Assembly (NCBI RefSeq): GCF_015767265.1
Contig: NZ_JADPIB010000009.1
Coordinates: 62,001-126,000, forward strand
Length of the DNA stretch: 64,000 bases
From: Aureivirga marina
GTDB lineage: Bacteria > Bacteroidota > Bacteroidia > Flavobacteriales > Flavobacteriaceae
Direction of reading: 5' to 3'
Part shown: positions 9,014 to 20,500 of the stretch, one piece after another
How positions within the stretch are numbered: the first letter of the stretch is position 1
Layout of the letters: each line of letters opens with the position of its first letter
Notes under the pieces: generated by a model
The model's database searches: none
Seen by the model: the letters and a program-made list of their open reading frames with translations, nothing else
What the model was told of the DNA's origin: nothing
Program-made: the position numbers and the translations under genes

Positions 9014-10687
9014 ATGTTATTATTAAATAAAATAAACGTAAAATTTAAAAAACATAATCAAAAAATACATATAATTCAAAATTTAGATTTTAACTTATCT
9101 AAAAACACGATTCTTGGAATTGTTGGTGAATCAGGAAGTGGAAAATCGATTACGAGTTTAAGTATTTTAAAATTACTTCCAAAAAATGCAGAAGTGACAG
9201 GAGAGATTTTGTTTGAAGGTGAAAACATTCTAAATTTTTCCGAAAAACAAATGCAAACTTTAAGAGGAAATCAAATTTCTATGATTTTTCAAGAGCCGAT
9301 GAGTTCCTTAAATCCAAGTATGAAATGTGGAAGACAAGTTGTTGAAATTTTACAAAGACATCAGAATATTTCAAAAAAAGAAGCGAAACAAGAAGTAATT
9401 TCTTTATTTGAAAAAGTAAAACTTCCAAGACCAGAAAGTATTTTTAATCAATATCCGCATGAAATTTCTGGTGGACAAAAACAAAGAGTGATGATTGCGA
9501 TGGCAATTGCATGTAAACCAAAATTGTTGATTGCAGATGAACCAACAACGGCTTTGGATGTAACGGTTCAGAAGGAAATTATTGATTTGTTGAAATCGTT
9601 ACAACAAGAAATGCAGATGAGCATTATTTTTATTACGCATGATTTAAGTTTGATTTCAGAAATAGCTGATGAGGTTTTAGTGATGAAACAAGGAAAAGTT
9701 GTGGAACATAATTCTGCAAAAGAACTTTTTGAAAACCCAAAAGAAGATTACACAAAAGCGTTGATAAATTCTCGTCCGAAATTAGAGGTTCGCTTAAAAA
9801 AATTGCCAACTGTTTCTGATTTTATTGATGATAATGTAAATAAGGAAATTTTTACTTCTGAAGAAAGAAAAGAAAGACAAAAAGTGATGTATGAAAAAGA
9901 GCCAATTTTAGAAGTGAAAGATTTAAAAACATATTTTCAGCCAAAGAAATCGTTTTTTGGAAAGCAAGAAAAAGAAATCAAAGCTGTAGATTCTGTTTCT
10001 TTTAAATTATTTGAAAGAGAAACATTAGGATTGGTTGGGGAATCTGGTTGTGGAAAATCGACTTTAAGTAAAACAATTTTACATTTAGAAAAAGCTACTG
10101 AAGGTTCTATATATTATAAAGGTGAAGATATTTCAAAATTAAATAGGAATCAGTTTAAAAAATTCCGAAAAGATATTCAATTGATTTTTCAAGATCCGTT
10201 TGCTTCTTTAAATCCAAAAATGAAAATTGGAAAAGCAATCTTGGAAACGATGACAGTTCATCAAGTTTTAAATTCAAAAAAAGAAAGAAAAGAATATGTT
10301 TTAAACTTATTGGAAAGAGTTGGATTAAAAAGAGAATTTTACGATAGATATCCACACGAATTTTCTGGAGGTCAAAGACAGCGAATCGGAATTGCAAGAG
10401 CAATTGCTTTACAACCGAAAATTATTATTTGCGATGAATCTGTTTCAGCTTTAGATGTTTCTGTACAAGCTCAGGTTTTGAATTTATTAAATGAATTAAA
10501 AGAGAAATTTAATTTCACCTACTTATTTATTTCACATGATTTAGCAGTTGTAAAATATATGTCAGATCAATTAATTGTGATGAATAAAGGGAAAATTGAA
10601 GAAAAAGAAGATGCAGATATTATTTATGATTCTCCGAGAACTTCTTATACAAAACGCTTGATAGATTCGATACCAAAAGGAATTTGA
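9014..10687 (+). CDS. Dipeptide/oligopeptide-type ABC transporter ATPase, two fused ATP-binding domains
   Basis: A 557-residue fusion of two OppD/OppF-like ATPases. Domain 1 (about 1-255) has Walker A GESGSGKS, signature SGGQKQR and Walker B LLIADEPT. Domain 2 (about 295-557) has [15 protein letters not shown] and [12 protein letters not shown]; the DES in place of DEP in the second Walker B is common in this subfamily. The family energises peptide or nickel import with partner permeases. No permease or binding-protein gene is adjacent, so the partners must be elsewhere. It has its own terminator and appears monocistronic. Confidence 0.93.
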   Translation: MLLLNKINVKFKKHNQKIHIIQNLDFNLSKNTILGIVGESGSGKSITSLSILKLLPKNAEVTGEILFEGENILNFSEKQMQTLRGNQISMIFQEPMSSLNPSMKCGRQVVEILQRHQNISKKEAKQEVISLFEKVKLPRPESIFNQYPHEISGGQKQRVMIAMAIACKPKLLIADEPTTALDVTVQKEIIDLLKSLQQEMQMSIIFITHDLSLISEIADEVLVMKQGKVVEHNSAKELFENPKEDYTKALINSRPKLEVRLKKLPTVSDFIDDNVNKEIFTSEERKERQKVMYEKEPILEVKDLKTYFQPKKSFFGKQEKEIKAVDSVSFKLFERETLGLVGESGCGKSTLSKTILHLEKATEGSIYYKGEDISKLNRNQFKKFRKDIQLIFQDPFASLNPKMKIGKAILETMTVHQVLNSKKERKEYVLNLLERVGLKREFYDRYPHEFSGGQRQRIGIARAIALQPKIIICDESVSALDVSVQAQVLNLLNELKEKFNFTYLFISHDLAVVKYMSDQLIVMNKGKIEEKEDADIIYDSPRTSYTKRLIDSIPKGI

Positions 10688-10697
10688 TAAAATAAAA

Positions 10698-10736
10698 AAA
10701 GTTTGTTCCATAATTAAATAGAACAAACTTTTTATA
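10698..10736. terminator. Bidirectional terminator
   Basis: Stem AAAGTTTGTTC (10698-10708) / GAACAAACTTT (10721-10731), with A-run and T-run on the two sides. It sits between the converging ABC ATPase and bacilliredoxin genes. Confidence 0.88.
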
Positions 10737-10753
10737 TGATTTAAGAGTTTAGA

Positions 10754-11164
10754 TTAACAAAACTCGTCATAAGCAGCAACTAAATTTTGAGCAATTGCTT
10801 GCGCTGATCTTCCTTCGATGTGGTGTCTTTCTAACATATGAACTAAGTTTCCATCTTTAAAAAGAGCGATACATGGAGAAGAAGGAGGGAAAGGAACCAT
10901 AAATTCTCTAGCTTTGTTTGTAGCTTCTTTATCAACTCCTGCAAAAACAGTTGTTAAATGCGTAGGCTTCTTGTCATTGAACGTAGAAGCGATAGCTCCA
11001 GGTCTAGCTGTTCCAGCAGCACAACCACAAACTGAATTTACCATTACTAAAGTTGTTCCTTCTTTTTTTAATGCGTCTTCTACACTTTCTACAGTGTGTA
11101 ATTCTTCAAAACCAGCCGCAACTAATTCTTCACGCATTGGTTTTACTAAATCCTCTGGGTACAT
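10754..11164 (-). CDS. BrxA/BrxB family bacilliredoxin
   Basis: A 136-residue thioredoxin-fold protein of the YphP/YqiW family. The active-site motif is C-G-C (VNSVCGCAAGTARPG, about residues 53-55), the CxC signature of bacilliredoxins, which in Firmicutes remove bacillithiol from proteins. Many Bacteroidota carry homologues; whether this organism makes bacillithiol cannot be told from the window. The start MYPEDLVKPMREELVAAGF matches the family N-terminus. It converges with the ABC ATPase gene and diverges from the giant adhesin gene. Confidence 0.93.
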   Translation of the reverse strand: MYPEDLVKPMREELVAAGFEELHTVESVEDALKKEGTTLVMVNSVCGCAAGTARPGAIASTFNDKKPTHLTTVFAGVDKEATNKAREFMVPFPPSSPCIALFKDGNLVHMLERHHIEGRSAQAIAQNLVAAYDEFC

Positions 11165-11591
11165 ATATATAGTTTTTTAAATCAAATTAATTTAGACAAA
11201 GATATACATAAAAGTTTAGGAATAATAATGTTGTAAAAAGAGCCTGTTTTACAAATAATTAAATTTCTAATAACCTTAAAATCAAATAGTTGTATAAAAT
11301 AAAATCATAAAAAAATATAAAATTTGGCTAAATTTTCACTTTTTTTTAATTAAAATACTGATAATCAATTAATTAAGCTTAAAAAAATGTGAATTATGTA
11401 AAAATAATTTATCCTTTTTAAGATTATTTTTTATCTCTTTAAAAGTGCTTAAATTTATGTATAGTGAAATATAATAACCTGATAATAAGATTGTTAGGTG
11501 TATTTTTATTGAAGTGTACAACCCTAAGGAATGATTTGCCTAATAGTTAATTAAATGAAATGATATAACTGTTAAACTAAATCATTCAACT
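11165..11591. other. Intergenic region (about 430 bp) upstream of the giant adhesin gene
   Basis: Very AT-rich, with no ORF of substance. It must carry divergent promoters for the bacilliredoxin and the adhesin operon, but I find no TTG/TAnnTTTG pair good enough to assign. No clear palindrome or riboswitch is seen. Confidence 0.4.
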
Positions 11592-14500
11592 ATGAAGAAT
11601 ATTACTTTTCGCAAAATTAAAAGCCGATCGATTTTATTGCTTTTATTTTTTTGTTTTTATTTCTATGATGGCGTCTATGCACAGTGCTTTACTGAAGTCA
11701 CGGCGTCACCTGAGAGTCCTGTAGCAGTTCAAACGGATGCTACATTTAGTTTACTAGATGAGCAGGGAGGATATGATATGAGCACAATGCCGACAGGTTG
11801 GGTAGCTACTGAAGGAACTCCAGGAATGCACACAAACTCTATGTGTGACCCTTCTTATAATGGAGGTGATTTTTATTGGTTTGGAGATGCTGTGAATACA
11901 TCTGATCCAAGAGCACTTACCACAACATCTTATGATTTTTCTGGAAGTGGAGCAATGGTAACTTTCTATATGAAATTTGCTGAAGGTGTACTAGATTCAG
12001 GAGTAGATTGTGAATTCCTTGATTCTGGTCATGGGATTTTCTTACAATACTCTACGGATGGAGGAACATCTTGGAATAATATTATGGAGTACGATCCATC
12101 TGATATGGGAGTTACAGGAAATGAGTATTATGACTGGAATAAGTATGTTGTTGCTCTACCTGCTGCTGCTCAAACTGCAAATACAGCTATTAGATGGAAA
12201 CAGAAAGCAATTGATGGAGTAACAAATGCTTTTTGGGGATTAGATGACATTCGTTTTTACCAAGATGTAGTTTGGACAATTGATGGAACTATAGTTGCTA
12301 TCGATGTTAATGAAACTCCTTATTCTTTTGCGCATACATTTACAACTGCTGGAACAAAGAATGTTGAGGTGACAGGTATTATGTATGATGAAACGGATTC
12401 AGAATGTAACTTTACTAATTCTATGCAATATACAGTTGTAAATCCAACTTTTACAACATATGTTACAAGTGGAGGAGTTACTTCAATTGGAGAAACTGCA
12501 ATGATGTCATTGGCTGTTGAAAATACTTCTCCTGTTGCAATTGCAGATATAGATGTAGATTTAACTTTTGGAGATGATTTAGCACCTAATTTTAGTGGAA
12601 TTCCTAATGTGATAATTGGAAATCCAGCTCAAGTGAATGTGCCAGAAATCGCTGCTGGAGCTACTTTTGTATTAAATATTCCAGTTTATCTAAAAGAACC
12701 GTCTGATGCGAATACAAATGGAGATTATTATGATGATGATAGTTTTGATGTAGATGTTGTTTCTACACAAACTACTTATGGGATAATCCAGAGTATTACA
12801 CATGATTTTGCACCGAATTATACAGATATTGAATTTAATGCATCTTTATTTACAGATGGAAATCCGACTTCGGATTATCAAATTACTTTTCAAATTCAGA
12901 ATAACGGACAACTTAGTGCTACAGAGCTTTATGCTAATTTGTTTGTTCCTTCAGGATTTGAGTTAGATTCATTTAATGCTGAGGCTGGAACTTTTTATAA
13001 TGGAGTTTGGACAATTGGATCTTTAAATCCAGGAAATGATGTCGAACTTACATTATTTTTAAATAGAAATTCTAGTGGAAATTACCAGTTTGTTGGTGAA
13101 GCATTTATGCAAGAATTTGATTGGGATTATGCCAATAATGCTGTCAGTGCTTTGCTTCCTCCAATAGTTGATTTACAAGGAGATATTTCTTTCTTAGAAC
13201 CTGTTCCTACTGCAACTTATTATGGAGAAGAAATGGATTTAATTGTAAGTATTACAAATCAAGGAAATGCTGATTCAGGAATTATTACAGTTGATGAATT
13301 AGTTCCTGATGGATATGATATTTTAGCTTATAATTTCCTTGATGGTACTTATGATTCTTCTACAGATAAATGGGATAATTTCACATTAATTGCAGGAGAG
13401 AATCAGATAATTGAACTTAAGTTAAAAATTAAGACAGATACTGGAAGTTTAGATTATTCGCCAAACACATTTGGTGGTGATGATTTAGGAAATAATATCA
13501 ATTTTGGTAGTATGCCAAATATTTCACCAACTGCGGCGAGTGATTTAGATATGACTTTTACAGTAAGTAATCAAAATCCAGAAGTAGGAGAACATGTTGA
13601 AATTACTGTTACTTTAACAAATAATGGTCCTTCTAATTCTTTAGCTTCAAATATAATTGTTGATTTTGGAAAAGGAAATGGTTTAGGATTTACACCTGCA
13701 ACAACTTCTTTAAGTCCTTGGCCAATTGCAACATTAAACTCTGGAGATTCTGATTCAGAAACATTTACTTTTGAAGTTTTAGGATTACCAAATGGAGCTG
13801 CTCCTATAGATTACTATGATTTCTGGGCAGAAATTTTATCTGCACCAAATCCAGATTTAGATTCAGATTTCTTAAACAATCCAGGTTCACCTCCAACAAG
13901 TGGAACAGATCCTGCTGCAAATGTAGAAGATGATTACATCTCAACAACACTTGTGCCAGTTCCTGTTGCAAATATGGATATAACAATCACAGATAATAAA
14001 GAGTTATATACTGCTGGTGATCCAAATATATATATTGTAACTGTTCAAAACACAGGTTTAAGTGAAGCAGAAAATGTAACGATAACATTTAATGATTTCT
14101 TAGAAATTATTAATGGACCATATACAACAGAATTAATTTATACTTCAGTTGGATTACATGCAACAGATCCAGGAACGATTGTACCTTCTTTCCCTGGAAC
14201 AATTGATGATGGATTTACAATTACAGGATTAACCTTCCCAGCAGGAGAAGTTTTAATTTTAGAAATTGAAATAGATGTTCCATCAAATTATACGTTAGTT
14301 GCAGGAGACACACCAAACTTGAATGTAGATGCTTCTGTTACAACAACAACATTTGAGCAAGACACAAATAATAATGTTGCATTTGATACAAATTTACCAA
14401 ATCCAATTACAGATTTAGAAGTTTGGTTCGATCCTCCAACAGATGAATTTGGAGGAGCTCCTGATTATGTTCAAGGAGAAATCTTAATTTTTGAAATCAA

Positions 14501-17500
14501 TATTCAAAATAATGGACCAAGTGCTGCAACAGGAGTTTCAGTACAAGATTTACTTCCTTCTGGATATACAGTTCTTCCTTATACTGTTGGAGATCCAGAA
14601 TTTGATCCTGATTATAATTATACTTCAGGAGTTTGGTCAGTTGGTGATTTAGATGATGCTGCTGCTGAAACATTAAATATTAGAGCGATTATTGATGCAA
14701 CAGGAAATTATATGAATGTTGCAACAATTTTTGGAAATGAAAATGATAACGTTCCACAAAATAATCAAGCTGGACAGACAATAGTTGAAGCAGATATTGA
14801 TGTTGCAATTACATATCCTGCAACATTTACACCAGGAAGTGCAACACCTTTCCAATATACAGTTGTAGTTACGAATAATGGACCAAATGATGCAGAAGAT
14901 GTGCAAATTATTGCGCCACTTCCAATCAATATTGATCCAGCAGATATTTCTTGGACTGCAACAGCAGGTGGAAATAATGGAACAGGAATGTTTACAGATT
15001 TAATTGATTTACCATCAGGAGATGATGTAACTTATACAATTAGTATTGCTGTTCCTAGTGATATGACTGATAATTTAATTCAGTATTTTGAAGTTTCAAC
15101 TGCAACAATTGATCCTACTCCAGTATGTAGTGGTGCGGGAGATTGTTCGTTTACAGCAACACCAGTTCTTCAAACAGATCCAATGATTGTTGCTTACACA
15201 GCGAATCCAGCTACACCAGGATATGTTGGAACACCAATTGAATTTACAATTACTGTAAGAAATGACGGACCAACGGATGCAGTTGGAGTTGTTGTTGAGG
15301 ATATTTTAAATAATGCAGCATATGAGTTTGTAGCTTATCAAGCAGATAAAGGTTCATTTAATTATGATCCAGGAGTGAATAAATGGTTTATTGGAGCATT
15401 AGCAGAAGGAGAAGAGCAAACTTTAACAGTAGAAGCTTTAATTCTTCCAGGAGCTTTAAACTATGGAAATACGATTCAAATTACATCTTCACCAGATAAT
15501 GATTTGGATTCTTCAGCATTAAGTAATCAAGCTTCTTTAAGCCCAGTTCCTAATCCAGATCCAATAGCGGATTTAGCTTTATTTGTAGAAGTGGATAATC
15601 CAACACCAAATGTAGGAGATAATGTAACATTCACTTTAACTTTAATCAATGAAGGACCAAGTGATGTTGGTGATTTAGATGTAGAAGCAGCATTAAATGG
15701 AATGACTTCTACAAGTCCAGATTTCCCACAATGGGATATCAATAGTTTAGTGGCAGGTGGAGTAGTTTCAACAACAATTGTTGCAACAGTTTTACCAGAT
15801 GCACCAACTTATTCTTTCATTAGTCAGTTAGAAGCGATGACAACACCAATTGATGATCCAGATTCTAGTCCAAATAACCATGCGACTTTACCAGATGAGG
15901 ATGATAGTGTTGAATTACTTTTAGCTCCAAATCAAATTATTGATTTATCTGTTTCAGCTTTAATTTCAGACACAACACCAGATGTTGGTGATGTTGTAGT
16001 TTATACAATTACAGTTGATAATGCTGGACCTAGTGAAGCGACAAATGTAATTTTAAGTGATTTATTACCTTCAGGATATGAGTTTGGTTCTGCAACACCT
16101 TCTATAGAATATAATGAAGATGCAGGAGCTTGGACAATTCCTACTATTGCAGCAGGTGATTCAGAAGATTTAATAATCACGATGACTGTTTTAGATTCTG
16201 GAGTTTATAACTTAATGGCACAAATTGTTGCCGCAGATCAAGAGGATATAGATTCTACACCAAACAATTTCGATCCTTCTGAGGATGATGAAACAACTAC
16301 ACATGTAGAAGCGGTGAAGAGAATCAATTTATATTTAGAAGCAACAGTTTCTGATGCAACTCCAAATGCTGGAGATGAAATTTTGATTTCTTTCTCTTTA
16401 AAGAATGAAGGACCAAGTAATGCGCATGGAGTAGAAGTAGATATTCCACTTCCTTCTGGATTGAATTATAAATATGATAATTCTGCTGGAGCATTCGATG
16501 GATTAGATACATGGACTGTTGGAAATCTTCAAAAGAATACAACAGTAAATATGGAAATGCTTGTTGAGGTTTTACCAGATGCAGCTTATGATTTTGTAGC
16601 AGTTGCAGGAATTGATGGAACACCTCCTCCACAAGTAATTAATCCACAAGCACCAGATCGAGAAGCTGTGATTGATTTAACTGTAAGTCAAGTAGCTAAT
16701 TTAGTTGCGCAAATTACAGATAATCAAGATACATATACGGCTGGAGTTCCAAACACTTATGTTGTTCAAGTAGAAAATATTGGACCAAGTTTAGTTGGAG
16801 AAATTGATACAGATATTACAATTCCTCCAGGAACTTCTATTGGAAATATCACAATCTTAACAAACTTAGCTGTTCCACTTACACAAATTCAAGCGGAAAA
16901 TTTAATTAATAATCCAGCAAGTTTACCAGGAGTTACTTTTGATACAGGTGAAATGATAGAAATTCAGTTTGAATTGATTATTCCAAGCGATTTTACTATC
17001 AATAATATTACTGCACCAGAATTAGAAGTTACTGTAGAAGCAACAAGTGATTTACCAAATCCAAATCCAGGAGCTGCAATTGCAAGTGATATTGATGGAG
17101 CAAATCCAATTTCGGATTTAGTTATTGCTAAACAAATTTTTGACGATGCTCAAGGAGGAACACCGACATTGATAACAGAAGCAGAAGCGGGAGATACTGT
17201 GTATTTCTTGATTGAAGTTTCTAATAATGGTCCAAGTGATGCAGATGGAATTTTTGTAAATGAACTTCTTCCTGATGGATATACTTATGTTAATCATAAT
17301 ATTTTCTTTGATCCACCAACAAATTATTCTCCAGAAACTGGAGTATGGAATTTTGGAGCATTAGGAAATGGAGATTTAAAATCATTAGAAATTCAAGCAG
17401 TTGTTAAACCAACAGGAAATTTCTCTAATGTAACTGAAATCTTAGGATTGAATCAGACAGATCCAGATTGGGGGAACAATGTTGTAGAAGCAGGTTTAAC

Positions 17501-20500
17501 TGTTACACCAAATGTAGATTTGGCTGTTAGTTTAACTGTAAATAATACAGCTCCATTTGCAGGAGATGAACTTACAATTAATGTAGAAATTGTAAATAAT
17601 GGATTAAGTACGGCAACAGGAGTTCAAGTTTTAGATATTATTAGACCAGGTTATACATATATTAATGATACACCTTCGGCAGGATCTTGGGATAATGCAT
17701 TACAAATTTGGGATGTAGGAAATTTACCAAGTGGACAATCAGAAGTGTTGACATTTAATGTATTAGTAAATGGAGATCAAGGAATTCTTGACCAATATGA
17801 TATTTGTGCAACAATTGATTCAAACGAGCATGATGTAAACGAACAATGTATCCCATTAGTTCCAGTTCAAAATGCAACATTGAAAATTGAAGCAACAGAT
17901 AATAAAACAAAATATACAGCAGGAACAGGAGCAGCAGGTTCTCCAACTGAAGATGATAATATTTACATTATTACTTTAGAAAATGAAGGACCAAGTCCAG
18001 CATTAGATACAGAAATATTAATTGAAATTCCAGCAGGAACGGAAATTACTGATTTAACTGTTGTAAATCCTGATACTTCTGTAGATATGACAGGATTAGG
18101 ATTGCCTGCAACACCATTGACAGGACCAATTACTTTAGATGCGGCTGCATTTGGAGGAACTTTAGATTTTGATCCAGGTGAAAAATTAGTATTACAAGCG
18201 AAATTAGCTATTGAAAGTGATTTCACAATTGTAAATGCTGCTTCACCAAATTTAGAATTTGAAGTAACTGCAACAAGTGCAACATTAAATTTAAAACCTC
18301 AACATAGTACTCATGTTGATACAGATCATCCATATCCAGTTTCGGATTTAGAGATTACAAAAGTTTCAAATAATGCAACACCAAATGTTGGAGATAATGT
18401 GACATTTACAATTGAAGTTGTAAACTTTGGACCAAGTGATGCAGATGGAGTTTTAGTTGAGGAATTATTACCTGATGGTTATACTTATGTTTCAGATACA
18501 GGTGCAGGAACTTATGATCCAGCAACAGGAATTTGGAATTTAGGATATTTAGCAGAAGGAGTTACAGAAGGATTTGATATTGTAGCACAAGTAAATGCTT
18601 CAGGAAATTATTCTAATGTAACTGCAATTGTAGCATTAAACCAAACAGATCCTGATTTAACAAATAACATTGTAGAGGATAATACAGCTCCAGTAGCGAT
18701 TGTTGATTTAGGAATTATCATGCAAGTAAATAATGATGAGCCAAATGTAGGAGAGGAAGTTGTATTTACAATTACAGTTGGAAACGACGGACCAAGTACT
18801 GCAACAGGTTTAGAAATTGTAGATTATTTACCAAATGGATATACGTTTGTTAGTGCAAATCCTTCAATGGGAGTATTTATTCCAGATGATAATGATGGAG
18901 ATAATACAGATCAAGATAATTATTGGTTAGTAGATGCACTTCCAAAAGATGCAACAATGGTATTAACACTTACAGCAATTGTAAATGATGGAAATGCAGC
19001 AGGAACTGTAATTAGTTATGAAAATTGTGCTGAGATTGTAAATGTAAATGAAACTGATTCAGATTCTACTCCAGGAAATGGAGATCCATTAGAAGATGAT
19101 TATATCTGTGAAGACACATTACCAACACAAGTTTCGGATATTAAAGTTCATATGGAAGACGGAATCGTAGTTTATACTGCTGGAACGGAAATCGAATATG
19201 AAATTAGAGTTAAGAATGATGGACCAAGTACAGCTACAGAAGTGCAAATTGCAAATGATGCACCAGCTGAATCTAGTATTTCATTCTGGGAAGTTACTTC
19301 TGTAACAGGAACACCAACAATTCCAACAACAGTTGGTTCAGGAAATATTAATGAAAGTATTTTCGACTTAAAACCAGGAGAGGAAGTTGTTTATACAGTT
19401 CTTCTATTTATTGAAAGTGACTTTACAACTGTAAGAATTGCAAATGGAGATTCACCATTATTAAAGAATTTCACAACAATTACTTTAATTGATGCTCCAG
19501 GAGCTCCAGTTGAGGTTGATTTAGATGAAACAAATAATACAGCGGAAGAAGAAGCGTATCCAAATCCAATTTCAAACTTAGAAATTGTAAAACAAGTATT
19601 TGATGATCCACAAGCTGGAACACCAAACTTAATTACAGAAGCTGAAGTTGGATCAAATGTATTCTTCTTAATTGAAGTTGCGAATCCAACACCACTTGAT
19701 CTTACACAATTCCCAGATGTTTTAGAAGGTGGACCAAGTGATGCAACAGGAGTTTTAGTTAATGAATTATTACCAACAGGATTTACATATGTAGGTCATA
19801 TAACAGATGGAGTAAATTATGATCCAGCAACTGGATTATTTAATGTAGGAGGTCTTGCTGTTGGTGAAGTTAAATTCTTAGAAATTGAAGCAACTGTTAA
19901 TCCAGAAGGAAATTATTCTAACATCACTGAGATTACACAATTAGATCAAGTAGATCCACTTTGGGAAAACAATACTACAGAAGTTAGTATTAACGCAATT
20001 CCAGTGGTGAACTTAAATGTTACTAAAACTGTAAATAATTTAACACCATTTGTTGGAGATAATGTTGTGTTTACTATTACAGCTTTCAATGCTGGACCAA
20101 GTGATGCGACACAAGTTCAATTAGAAGATTTATTACCAACAGGATTTACAATTGTAAGTACTGCACCTTCTGTTGGACAATTTGATCCATTGACAAATGT
20201 TTGGTTGTTTGATTTACTTCCTGCTAATAATACAGCAGTAATGACAATTACAGCGAAAGTAGAAAAAACAACTGGAACAATTGATGAATATCAAAACTGT
20301 GTGACAATTACTTCAGATGAAGATACAAACTCACCAATTTTAGAAGATTGTATCACTTTAGTGCCAATCCAAGTTGCAGATTTATCAATTTTCAAAGAAG
20401 TTGATAATGAAATTCCAGATGTTGGAACTGATGTAACATTTACAATCAAATTAGTAAATAGTGGACCAAGTGATGCTACAGATGTTTTAGTTTCTGATTT